A DNA stretch of 34,219 nt from the NCBI GenBank assembly GCA_964435575.1, contig CAYSZS010000013.1:1-34219 (forward strand). The letters run 5' to 3'. The notes below the pieces were generated by a model. It was not told the origin of the DNA and made no database searches. It saw nothing but the letters and a program-made list of their open reading frames with translations. The stretch comes from GWB1-39-12 sp964435575. GTDB taxonomy: Bacteria; Patescibacteriota; Microgenomatia; UBA8517. Shown here piece after piece: positions 19,631 to 27,785 of the stretch. Numbering within the stretch: the first letter of the stretch is position 1; each line of letters opens with the position of its first letter. The translations under genes were made by a program, and so were the position numbers.

Positions 19631-20632
19631 TTAGGTTTGAATATCGGGATTTTGAATAAATTTAATATCGGTATAGCCTTCGAGGAATTGTTTCCAAGTT
19701 ACAGGTAATTTTCCCTCCAACTGGACGAGATCAGGCACTAGGGTATAGGCTCTAGGCACTGGTTTAGTAGCTTTAGTGGCTGATGATTCAAGATGGGATT
19801 TTAAGATTCTCAATCTTTTAATCTCTTTATCTCTTAATATCTTGATATTCGTCCACGCAATCGGCCATGGCTGCATTGCCCTTATATATCTTTCAATGAC
19901 GCGTGGGGTTGGTTCAATTTCAAAATCTTTGATGAATGGGATATTCCACTTACCTTTAAAGGCCTGGCCTTGCAAGGCGACATTAAGAAATTCCGGCGGA
20001 ATGAAGGCGTCTTCTTTTTTGACAATTTTTGTATAGGTTGCTTTAGAATGATCTTGATCTCGAAGAGTTATTTTATCCTGAAGATAGGCTGGGATAAGTG
20101 TCATTAACACTTCGGCTACCCTTTTGAAAAGTTTTATCCGGAGTGTTTCTACGGTATCGTCTTTCTGAATTACCTCGGTAAACTGTGAGATAATTGGGCC
20201 GTGATCCAACAGCTCATCTATTTTAAAAATAGTAACCCCAATTTCTTTTTGACCAGTTATAATTGCTGCTTCAGTTGGCGACGCACCGCGGAATTCAGGT
20301 AAAAGTGAAAAATGTACATTGATAATTCCTTTGGGAAAATGTTCAATAACTTCCTTTGAAATAATTTTTCCATAAGATGCTATTAAGCCTAAATCTGCTT
20401 GAACTTTGTTTCTAATGAGGTCGTTGCCGTCAAAATAGATTGGTACATTTTTCTTATGCGCCCAGGTATCAACTGGTGAATATTCAAGTTGCTGTTTTCT
20501 CCCAACAGGTTTGGGAGTTTGGGTAACAACTGCAGCAATTGGTGATTCCCCAGCTTTAGACTTGAAAGTCTTATGTAAGCTTTCTAAAACCGGGAGCACA
20601 TAGTTTGGTGTGCCAAAGAAAACTATTTTCAT
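19631..20632 (-). CDS. fmt: Methionyl-tRNA formyltransferase
   Basis: The 333-residue enzyme transfers a formyl group from 10-formyl-THF to Met-tRNA(fMet). The catalytic domain has FFGTPNYVLPVL (5-16), N105 and H107 in NVHFSLLPEFRGASP, and D143 in ELLDHGPI, matching the conserved Asn/His/Asp triad. The C-terminal OB-like domain carries what look like expansions: a Lys/Ile/Leu-rich piece (NIKILRDKEIKRLRILKSH) and KATKPVPRAYTLVPDLVQ, encoded by low-complexity DNA like the window's spacers. It lies 36 nt downstream of def on the same strand, with a palindromic repeat between. Confidence 0.93.
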   Translation of the reverse strand: MKIVFFGTPNYVLPVLESLHKTFKSKAGESPIAAVVTQTPKPVGRKQQLEYSPVDTWAHKKNVPIYFDGNDLIRNKVQADLGLIASYGKIISKEVIEHFPKGIINVHFSLLPEFRGASPTEAAIITGQKEIGVTIFKIDELLDHGPIISQFTEVIQKDDTVETLRIKLFKRVAEVLMTLIPAYLQDKITLRDQDHSKATYTKIVKKEDAFIPPEFLNVALQGQAFKGKWNIPFIKDFEIEPTPRVIERYIRAMQPWPIAWTNIKILRDKEIKRLRILKSHLESSATKATKPVPRAYTLVPDLVQLEGKLPVTWKQFLEGYTDIKFIQNPDIQT

Positions 20633-20640
20633 AATGAGAT

Positions 20641-20658
20641 CCTTCGACTTCGCTCAGG
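20641..20658. repeat. Palindromic repeat between def and fmt
   Basis: CCTTCGACTTCGCTCAGG, the plain form of the palindromic repeat family, fills most of the 36-nt spacer between two co-oriented genes. It is followed by CGCTTGTCAAACAAGC, another small inverted repeat. Confidence 0.55.
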
Positions 20659-20668
20659 ATTTCGCTTG

Positions 20669-21202
20669 TCAAACAAGCTCAACTTCTTCCCACTCTCCGT
20701 TAACATACTCATACAATGGTTTTTTTTGTTCAAGTAGACGGTCAACGAAAAGAGTGCCGTTTAAATGATCGATCTCGTGCTGGATAATTTGAGCTTCTAT
20801 TCCCAAGAAAGTTTCGGTTTTAGGCGTTCCTGATTCGTTGAGATATCTTAGGATGATTTTTTCCTTACGTTTAATCGGGCCGTAGTAGTTAGGAAGCGAC
20901 AAACAACCCTCCATTATTTTTCGACCTTTGGGAGATTTTTCTTCTTTTTTACTTCTACTGCCTGTTTTTACGACTTCAGGATTAATGATCACCCTGACTG
21001 CGCTTTCCGGCTTCATTACAAACACTCGTACATTTTTGCCAATTTGAGGCGCCGCAAGACCGACTCCTTCAGGATCTTTTTGAACGAGTAAAGTTTCTTT
21101 CAGGTCACTAATGAGCCCTTTTATTTTTTTGTCGACTCTGACTACCGGTTTTGAAATATTTCTAAGAATCGGATTTTTTGTATTCAAAATTTCTCTAACC
21201 AT
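20669..21202 (-). CDS. def: Peptide deformylase
   Basis: The 177-residue metal hydrolase removes the N-formyl group from nascent proteins. All three motifs are present: GVGLAAPQIG (46-55), EGCLSLP (98-104) and HEIDH (142-146), giving the Cys and two His metal ligands and the catalytic Glu. A Lys-rich insert (SRSKKEEKSPKGRK, ~82-95) precedes motif 2. It is paired with fmt downstream, completing the formylation cycle. TATAAT on the minus strand (21210-21215) puts +1 next to the ATG. Confidence 0.95.
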   Translation of the reverse strand: MVREILNTKNPILRNISKPVVRVDKKIKGLISDLKETLLVQKDPEGVGLAAPQIGKNVRVFVMKPESAVRVIINPEVVKTGSRSKKEEKSPKGRKIMEGCLSLPNYYGPIKRKEKIILRYLNESGTPKTETFLGIEAQIIQHEIDHLNGTLFVDRLLEQKKPLYEYVNGEWEEVELV

Positions 21203-21209
21203 GTTTGGT

Positions 21210-21215
21210 ATTATA
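21210..21215 (-). promoter_or_regulatory. -10 box for def-fmt
   Basis: A consensus TATAAT is on the minus strand. The predicted +1 is 21203, one base before the start codon. No clear -35. Confidence 0.45.
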
Positions 21216-21295
21216 CAAGAATTATGATGCTAGTGCCGCGAAAAGTTTGATAAATTCGCATCATTCGAATGTCTTTTTAGATTCGCATCGCTTTG

Positions 21296-23275
21296 TTATT
21301 GAAGTTCGTCTAACTCTCTTTTTATATTGGTATCATCTGGAGAAATGTTAGTAAGAATGTAGTTTAGTTCTTCTCTTGCTTTTTCTTTTTCCCCCTTATC
21401 AATGTACATAAGAGCTAGGGCATAGTGAGCCTCTTTGTAATTCGGTTTCATTTCAATAGTTTTTTGGATCGTTTCCGACGCTTTTTCATAATCGCCAGTA
21501 CGAAGGTAGGCTACTCCCAGATTGTAAAAAAGCTTTGCCTCGGTTGGAGCAAGTTTTACGGCCTCTATTAGGGTGTCACGCGCGTTGATTAAAAAGATCG
21601 GATTAGTAATTGACAATCTGATAAACATATTGGCTCTATCCCTTTTTAAGGTGATATTATGAGGTGATAGGCCCGCCGCAGTGTCAGACTCCTTAAATGC
21701 TATTTCGGCGAATTTTTTTGCGAAGTCGACATTACCTTCCTCGGAAGCTATAAGTGCTAAAGTTGCCGTGACGTCGGCCAGCTCGCCATGGTATATGCTT
21801 TCGTTCGGAGAAAGTTTTGCAGCCGCAGTCAGCGTAGACTGNNNNNNNNNNNNNNNNNNNNNNNNNNNNNNNNNNNNNNNNNNNNNNNNNNNNNNNNNNN
21901 NNNNNNNNNNNNNNNNNNNNNNNNNNNNNNNNNNNNNNNNNAAGCCGAAGAAGTTGGTTACTAGGATGGAAACATAACCAGAAAGTAGTGCAATGCTTAG
22001 ATTGAATTTTAAATATTTGACGAAGAGTAGAAGCGTGCTCACAATAAGTGTCAAATACGAAAGTAGCCCGACTGTTCCGGTTGTTGCTGCAAAATTCAAA
22101 TATTCGTTATGAGCTTTGTTATAAAGGAAATCCCATTCTGAAACCAAATTATGTTCAACCGGTCGATAGTTGTAATAAGAAAAAGCAAATGTTTCGACTC
22201 CAGTTCCTAATATCGGATAGTGTTTCCAGATTTCAACCGCTCCTTTCCAGACGATTTTTCTAATTTCTGCGGAAGACGAACCGCCAACCTCGAGCGCAGG
22301 ACCAGGGAGAGTGATTTGTGATTGGTTATTAGTGATTAGTTTATCATTATTTACAAGTTCCATAAGATTTGGAGTCCATGGGGTGCCAACAGAGAAGGCA
22401 ATTGTAATGGTCGTAAGTAAGACAATTAAGAAATAATTTACGATCAACTTTTTTGCACCGGTCGTGTGAATTTTGTTGAAGCTAGAAAGTAAGAAAGAAA
22501 ACGCCCAGAATAAAAGAAATGCTAAAGCGAAAGCTAAAATTCCTGATCGAGACTTGGTATAAAGTAAAGTTATGAAGAAGATGGAAGAAAGTAATATCCA
22601 TAGCAACTTGTTTAGTAATTTGTAATTTGAAATTTGTTTGGAATTTGGGATTTGGGATTTTGGATTTAAAGCGAGAGCCCACGTTAGTGGAATTATGGCA
22701 ACTATCCAGGCCGCAAGCCAGTTGGGCTGTCCTAAGGTTGCATAAACTCTGGATTGAACATCCTGGACCCAGCAGGAAACGTCGAATGTGCCAAATTCCG
22801 GAACTAGAAGGCAGCTAAAGGAATGACCGAAATGTTCAAATATCGCCCAAATACTTACTAAAAACGTACTTATGAAAAGAATTCTTATTGATTTTACTAC
22901 CGTGTTATAGCGCATGTTTGAAACAAATGCCCAATAAAGTAAAGAGTAAGAGTAAGAGGAAATTAAACCTCCATGAAAACGGGAGTAATAACCAAGAAGA
23001 GAAGTCCTGGCATCTATAGAAATTAGGGTGCTAAGAGTTTGAGAGGTTAAGAAAATTAATAGAGGAATGTCCAATATTGTGCGACGAAAAACTATCTTTT
23101 TCTCAAGAATCATTCGTATAAACCAAAAACACACGATTACTACAGTTAATGCATAAGTAAGAACCATTTTGTTAAATTCAAAAAGTTCCGAAGTTTGGGG
23201 ATGAAATACTAAGGGAATGCTAAAGAAAGCCAGATAAAAGATAATAGCAATATAATTTTTTGTTTTTTCGAGCAT
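21296..23275 (-). CDS. O-antigen ligase-like membrane protein with TPR tail (spans a gap)
   Basis: The N-terminal ~440 residues hold ten or more membrane segments with the Wzy/WaaL (O-antigen ligase) pattern. A large outer loop contains WKHYPILGTGVETF and KAHNEYLNFAATTG, the typical G-x-G-x-E-x-F and H-N-x-x-L motifs. The C-terminal ~180 residues are TPR repeats (for example AKLFYNLGVAYLRTGDYEKA). Such proteins ligate glycan or polymerise repeat units at the membrane. The reading frame is open on both sides of a 100-N gap (21842-21941), so true length is unknown. In-frame low-complexity DNA (22606-22676) codes for NPKSQIPNSKQISNYK in a cytoplasmic loop. Confidence 0.8.
   Translation of the reverse strand: MLEKTKNYIAIIFYLAFFSIPLVFHPQTSELFEFNKMVLTYALTVVIVCFWFIRMILEKKIVFRRTILDIPLLIFLTSQTLSTLISIDARTSLLGYYSRFHGGLISSYSYSLLYWAFVSNMRYNTVVKSIRILFISTFLVSIWAIFEHFGHSFSCLLVPEFGTFDVSCWVQDVQSRVYATLGQPNWLAAWIVAIIPLTWALALNPKSQIPNSKQISNYKLLNKLLWILLSSIFFITLLYTKSRSGILAFALAFLLFWAFSFLLSSFNKIHTTGAKKLIVNYFLIVLLTTITIAFSVGTPWTPNLMELVNNDKLITNNQSQITLPGPALEVGGSSSAEIRKIVWKGAVEIWKHYPILGTGVETFAFSYYNYRPVEHNLVSEWDFLYNKAHNEYLNFAATTGTVGLLSYLTLIVSTLLLFVKYLKFNLSIALLSGYVSILVTNFFGXXXXXXXXXXXXXXXXXXXXXXXXXXXXXXXXXXQSTLTAAAKLSPNESIYHGELADVTATLALIASEEGNVDFAKKFAEIAFKESDTAAGLSPHNITLKRDRANMFIRLSITNPIFLINARDTLIEAVKLAPTEAKLFYNLGVAYLRTGDYEKASETIQKTIEMKPNYKEAHYALALMYIDKGEKEKAREELNYILTNISPDDTNIKRELDELQ
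21842..21941. other. Assembly gap (100 N)
   Basis: Exactly 100 N, a scaffold placeholder. The flanks do not repeat each other, so this gap probably represents real missing sequence between the ligase and TPR parts. Confidence 0.95.
22606..22676. repeat. Spacer-type low-complexity sequence inside a gene
   Basis: A run of AAATTTG/GGATTTGG words is read in frame by the ligase gene. The complement has the same words (CAAATTC, AAATCC, AAACAAATTT) as the spacer at 26384-26450 before dprA. Confidence 0.5.
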
Positions 23276-23334
23276 GTCTTATCTAATTTACAACAAAAAT
23301 AGTATCTTTTAAACGAGGTTTTTAGTGTTGGGGT

Positions 23335-23362
23335 TTGCAACTTTTAAGCAAAAAGTTATACT
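23335..23362 (+). promoter_or_regulatory. Promoter TTGCAA-N16-TATACT for mreB
   Basis: The -35 TTGCAA (23335-23340) and -10 TATACT (23357-23362) are 16 nt apart. The +1 near 23369 leaves a leader of about 4 nt before the ATG at 23373. Confidence 0.55.
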
Positions 23363-23372
23363 GCGGTAAGAT

Positions 23373-24467
23373 ATGAAGATTTCCACGAAACTTAAAAATG
23401 TAGGCGGCATTCTGCCTTCGTTACACATAAATAGAATTTTTGGCATCTTTTCTCATGACGTTGGTATAGATTTGGGAACGGCAAATACGCTTGTTTGGGT
23501 AAGGGGTAAAGGAATTGTTATAAGAGAGCCCTCCGCTATCGCCAGACACAAAAAAACGAAGGAGATACTGGCAATTGGGACGAGCGCTAAGAAAATGTTG
23601 GGTCGCACTCCCTCAACCATAGAAACGGTTAGGCCTTTGCGGGATGGGGTGATAGCCGATTTTGACGCAACCGCCGCCATGCTTTCCCACTATATAAAGC
23701 GTGTTCACGAGTCCGGAGGTATTATCCCAAGGATTCCCAGGCCACGGGTCGTCATTGGGATCCCGTCTGGAGTCACGGAGGTTGAAAGGCGAGCCGTTGC
23801 TGACGCTGCGGTAACCTCTGGGGCGCGGGAGGCACACCTGATTGAGGAACCCATGGCTGCTGCAATAGGTGCAGAGTTGCCGATTGAAAAACCCGAAGGC
23901 GTTTTTATTATCGATATTGGAGGAGGAACTTCCGAAATGGCCGTAATTTCCTTGGGAGGAAGCGTGGTTGGGCGTTCAATAAGAATAGCGGGGGACGAGA
24001 TGAATGAAGCAATAATGAACTACGTTAGACTTAAGTATTCGCTTTTATTGGGAGAGCCCACCGCAGAAGAAGTGAAAATATCAATTGGAAGCGCGAAACC
24101 CACAAAAGAGGAAAAATATTTTGTAGTTCGGGGGCGTGATTTGGAAGTAGGTTTACCGAAATCAATAAAACTTTCAAGTAGTGAAATAAGAGAAGCATTA
24201 GCGCCGGTGGTTCAGGAAATCGTTGGCAACATCGTAGAAACTTTGGAAGAGACGCCGCCTGAGCTTGTTTCTGATATTATGGAAAGGGGAATTGTCATGG
24301 CCGGCGGTGGATCTCTTTTACCTGGAATTGATGAGTTTATAGCCGAGGCGACCAAAATGCCTACCTATATAGCAGATGACCCTCTAACTTGCGTAGTAAG
24401 AGGATGTGGAAAGATTTTAGAGGACATTTCACTTCTTAAGAGAATAAGAATGACAAAAGGTTTGTAA
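23373..24467 (+). CDS. mreB: Rod shape-determining protein MreB
   Basis: The 364-residue actin homologue forms membrane-bound filaments that guide side-wall peptidoglycan synthesis. The nucleotide-binding motifs are DLGTANTLVWVRGKG (~32-46), FIIDIGGGTSEMAVISLGG (~188-206) and MAGGGSLLPGID (~316-327). The N-terminus has about 28 residues before the usual start, rich in Lys and hydrophobics (MKISTKLKNVGGILPS), perhaps an amphipathic membrane tether. The only in-frame ATG is at 23373, which the promoter supports. A PBP2-like transpeptidase follows 81 nt downstream. mreC/mreD are not between them. Confidence 0.96.
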   Translation: MKISTKLKNVGGILPSLHINRIFGIFSHDVGIDLGTANTLVWVRGKGIVIREPSAIARHKKTKEILAIGTSAKKMLGRTPSTIETVRPLRDGVIADFDATAAMLSHYIKRVHESGGIIPRIPRPRVVIGIPSGVTEVERRAVADAAVTSGAREAHLIEEPMAAAIGAELPIEKPEGVFIIDIGGGTSEMAVISLGGSVVGRSIRIAGDEMNEAIMNYVRLKYSLLLGEPTAEEVKISIGSAKPTKEEKYFVVRGRDLEVGLPKSIKLSSSEIREALAPVVQEIVGNIVETLEETPPELVSDIMERGIVMAGGGSLLPGIDEFIAEATKMPTYIADDPLTCVVRGCGKILEDISLLKRIRMTKGL

Positions 24468-24486
24468 ATTGACCTAAACCTTTTGT
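24453..24486 (+). terminator. Stem-loop over the mreB stop codon
   Basis: ACAAAAGGTTT (24453-24463) and AAACCTTTTGT (24476-24486) form an 11-bp stem around a 12-nt loop holding the TAA. No T tract follows, so it may stabilise the mRNA or only weakly terminate before the downstream PBP gene. Confidence 0.4.
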
Positions 24487-24548
24487 TACTTGGAGCTTAG
24501 GGATTATTTAGAATAATTAGGTTAATTAGAGTAATTAGTAATTTTTCT

Positions 24549-26371
24549 ATGCAGACACTGTCTTCAACAAAGGTTCAAAGTTGGCTGGTTTGGTTTTTAC
24601 GAGGGATGTTAATCTTGGGATTTCTGGTGCTTTTTGGAAGACTTATAGATTTGCAGATAATCCGGGGAAGGTACTTTAGGGCCCTGGCCGAAGAAAATAG
24701 AATAAGAAGGGTTACAATTACCGCTCCTCGAGGGAAAATTCTGGCCCGGGGTGGGGAAACCTTAGTCGACAACAAAGAAATAAAAATGAAGCTAATTTTT
24801 GACGAAGCCGAGGGTGTCAAGAAAGAAGAAATCGAAGAGGAGGGTTCGCAAGAAATAATTTCCGAGTGGGTGAGAAACTATTCATTGGGAAGCGATTTTG
24901 CTCACCTATCTGGTTATTTAGGGGAAGTATCAGGTGAGGAATTAGGAAAAGTTACAGCCGAGTGTCAGGAAAAAGGTCCTTTACGCATAAAAACTAAAGT
25001 CGGAAGAAGCGGTCTTGAAGAAGCGTATAACTGTACTCTTTCTGGATATGATGGAGAAGAATTAGTCGAAGTTGATGCGATGGGCCGAATGGTTAGAATT
25101 TTGGGAAAAATAAAGCCGAATCCGGGAGACGATTTGAAAACTACAGTCGATTTTGGATTGCAAAAGAGAATTTCCGAACTCATGGACGGTAAAAAGGGAA
25201 GCATAATTGTAACCGACACAAATGGAGAAGTTTTCGGGCTTTATTCTTCACCCTCCTATGACCCCAACATATTTGTAAATGAAAAGTCAGAAGACATTGA
25301 GAATATTCTTCAGGATGAAAATTTACCTTTATTTAATAGAAGTATCGGCGGCATGTTTCATCCAGGCTCCGTTTTTAAACCGATCGTTGCAATAGCTGCT
25401 CTTGAAGAGGGTAAAATTGATAAGGATTTTACCTTTGAAGATACCGGAGTCATAACCATTAAAACCTTATACGGCACTTTTTCCTATACCAACTGGTTTT
25501 TTAACCAGTACGGTGGAAAAGAGGGTAAGATAGGACTTACGCGAGCCATTGCAAGGTCAACCGACACCTTTTTTTATAAGCTTGGGGAAATCGTTGGCGT
25601 TGAGAAAATTGATGAATGGGCTCATAAATTTTCTCTTGATGAAAAAACGGGCATCGACATTCCGGGAGAAGTCGTCGGTTTGGTTCCCTCTCCGGAGTGG
25701 AAAATGAAGAATAAGGGCGAGCGCTGGTTTTTGGGAAACACGTATCATTTGAGCATTGGACAGGGAGATTTGGCCCTGACGCCAATAGGGATTAATACCG
25801 CAATCGCATCAATTGCAAATGGTGGGGAATTATGTACCCCGCATTTATTGAGCGTTGGATTGGTGTCAGGGAATGACAAATGCAAAGACTTGGGGATCAA
25901 GAAAGAAAATATTGATTTAGTTAAGGAGGGAATGAGACAGGCGTGTAGTGCTGGCGGAACGGGCTTTACTTTTTTTGATTTTAAAGAAAAAGCCGGAATT
26001 GATGTTGGTTGTAAAACTGGAACCGCTGAAGTTGAGAATAATGAAAATCCTCACGCCTGGTTTGTTGCATTTGCGGGAGTAGAAAATCCAGAAATTGTGG
26101 TTACAGTACTGGTTGAAAACGGCGGCGAGGGCTCTAGAATCGCAGGNNNNNNNNNNNNNNNNNNNNNNNNNNNNNNNNNNNNNNNNNNNNNNNNNNNNNN
26201 NNNNNNNNNNNNNNNNNNNNNNNNNNNNNNNNNNNNNNNNNNNNNNAAATTGTGGTTACAGTACTGGTTGAAAACGGCGGCGAGGGCTCTAGAATCGCAG
26301 GCCCGATTGCGAGGGAAATATTCGACTATTGGTTTAAAGTGTCGAATGAATTTTCTAATATAACAGAGTGA
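24549..26371 (+). CDS. Penicillin-binding protein 2-like transpeptidase (false gap inside)
   Basis: This is a class B PBP that crosslinks peptidoglycan. It has an N-terminal membrane helix (~12-32), a dimerisation region starting APRGKILARGG, and a transpeptidase domain with S274-x-x-K277 (PGSVFKP), the second motif STD in RSTDTFFYKLGE, and K489-TGTA. The STD form and mreB linkage favour PBP2/MrdA over FtsI. The 100-N block (26147-26246) is flanked on both sides by the same 55 bases. Joining them once gives an uninterrupted 555-residue protein ending PIAREIFDYWFKVSNEFSN-ITE at the TGA 26369-26371. Read straight through, the frame after the N block is wrong. Confidence 0.9.
26092..26301. other. 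Spurious scaffold gap with 55-base duplicated flanks
   Basis: Bases 26092-26146 and 26247-26301 are identical (55 nt, both ending GAATCGCAGG) on either side of 100 N (26147-26246). The two contigs overlap by 55 bases, a common assembler k-mer length, and should be merged. Confidence 0.92.
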
Positions 26372-26383
26372 TTTTAAAACCAG

Positions 26384-26525
26384 GCTGGAATTCCAAATCC
26401 TAATTTCTAAATTCTAAACAAATTTTAATTTCCAAATTCAAATGTTTCAAACCGCTCAGAGCATTGTAATATTGAATTTTGAGTTTATTTAGGATTTCGG
26501 ATTTAGAGTTTAGGATTTCTGATTC
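26384..26525. repeat. Low-complexity spacer before dprA
   Basis: This 159-nt spacer consists of short words (AAATCCTAATTTCTAAATTC, AAACAAATTTTAATTTCC, then GGATTTCGGATTTAG and AGGATTTCTGATTCGG). It has no ORF or clear promoter. The same words occur within the ligase gene at 22606-22676. Confidence 0.5.
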
Positions 26526-26530
26526 GGTAT

Positions 26531-27613
26531 ATGACTGACCGCGAATACTTAGCCGCCCTAACCTCATTCACCCCCTTCGGTCCCGCCAGGATAAAACTTC
26601 TTAGTGAATATTTTGGTAGCGCTAAGGAGGCTTGGGGGGTAAGCGGAAAAGAACTGGTTGAGATAGGTATGCGGCAAGAGTTGGTTGGCAAGTTTTTAGA
26701 TTATAGAGATAGTTTCAACTTTAAAAATTACTTTAATAGATTAAAGGAGCGTAAGATTGATTTTATAACAATTAAGGATGATGATTATCCTGAAAACTTG
26801 AAGGGACTAACGGATGCACCTCGAGTTTTATATGTAAGAGGAAAAATTTCTAAAAACGACGTAAACGCTATTGCAATTGTTGGAAGCAGAAAAATGACTT
26901 CCTACGGCCGTGAGGTAACAGAGAGGATATCGAGCGAACTCGCCGGTTACGGCATAACCATAGTTTCCGGGCTTGCGTTTGGAGTGGACTTGGCAGCTCA
27001 TAAATCCGCATTAGAGGTGGGTGGACGCTGCATAGCAGTTTTGGCTTCAGGTGTGGATACGATTACTCCGCGTTCTAATGCATGGCTGGGACTAAAAATT
27101 ATAAGTTCAGGTGGAGCAATAGTTTCTGAATTTCCCCCTGGAGTTGAAGCGCAGAGACATTTTTTCCCTTTTAGAAACAGAATTATTTCAGGACTAAGTA
27201 AAGCCGTTATCGTCGTTGAAGGAATGATAAAAAGCGGGACTATTCATACCGCAAAACACGCGGGAGAACAAGGTAGAACCGTTTTTGCTGTTCCCGGTCA
27301 AATCACGTCTCCCATGTCGGAAGCCTCTCATTATCTGATTAAAAACGGAGCAAAGATGGTTACCTCTGTCAATGACATTTTGGAAGAGTTGGATCTTGAG
27401 CTCAAGGTTGATAAAGACGCGGTCGAGAAAATAATGCCTTCCGACAATTTAGAGAAAAAATTAATAGATATTTTAGCTCAGGAACAGTTACATATTGACG
27501 AAATTGGTAGAATATCGGGGTTGAAAGTTTCTGAAGTTTCAGGGAAACTTACTGTTATGGAATTAAAAGGTATGGTTCGGAATTTGGGGGGTGGTATATT
27601 CAAAAAGATTTAA
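26531..27613 (+). CDS. dprA: DNA-processing protein DprA
   Basis: The 360-residue protein loads RecA onto incoming single-stranded DNA in natural transformation. It has an N-terminal helix-hairpin-helix region (~1-60) and a Rossmann-like DprA domain with AIVGSRKMTSYG (~115-126), VSGLAFGVDLAAH (~145-157), FPFRNRIISGLS (~215-226) and PGQITSPMSEASHYLI (~256-271). A C-terminal winged-helix (~305-360) ends it. Its presence fits DNA uptake as a nutrient or gene source in a reduced genome (inference). topA follows on the same strand. Confidence 0.95.
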   Translation: MTDREYLAALTSFTPFGPARIKLLSEYFGSAKEAWGVSGKELVEIGMRQELVGKFLDYRDSFNFKNYFNRLKERKIDFITIKDDDYPENLKGLTDAPRVLYVRGKISKNDVNAIAIVGSRKMTSYGREVTERISSELAGYGITIVSGLAFGVDLAAHKSALEVGGRCIAVLASGVDTITPRSNAWLGLKIISSGGAIVSEFPPGVEAQRHFFPFRNRIISGLSKAVIVVEGMIKSGTIHTAKHAGEQGRTVFAVPGQITSPMSEASHYLIKNGAKMVTSVNDILEELDLELKVDKDAVEKIMPSDNLEKKLIDILAQEQLHIDEIGRISGLKVSEVSGKLTVMELKGMVRNLGGGIFKKI

Positions 27614-27650
27614 TCAAATAATTGATATGTAAATATAGTTGTTAATATAA

Positions 27651-27785
27651 TGCTAATCTACGAATTTATGCGAATGCTACGAATAAATGCAAATAATAAT
27701 TATTACAACACTATTAACTAAATCCCAAACCATTTGTATATATTAGAATGCATTGGCATTATTCGAATTTATTAGCATCATTTAT
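27651..27785. repeat. ATTCG-type inverted repeats before topA
   Basis: ATGCTAATCTACGAATTTATGCGAATGC (27650-27677) is partly inverted as GAATGCATTGGCATTATTCG and AATTTATTAGCATCAT (27747-27784). Related words (AAATTCGCATCATTCGAAT) fill the spacer 21219-21290. This looks like a second family of spacer repeats. No promoter was chosen here. Confidence 0.35.

Noticed and set aside
26247..26363. Basic C-terminal tail on PBP2 read through the N gap
   Set aside because: It results from a frame shift caused by 100 N plus a duplicated 55-mer. The correct frame continues the conserved sequence to 26371.
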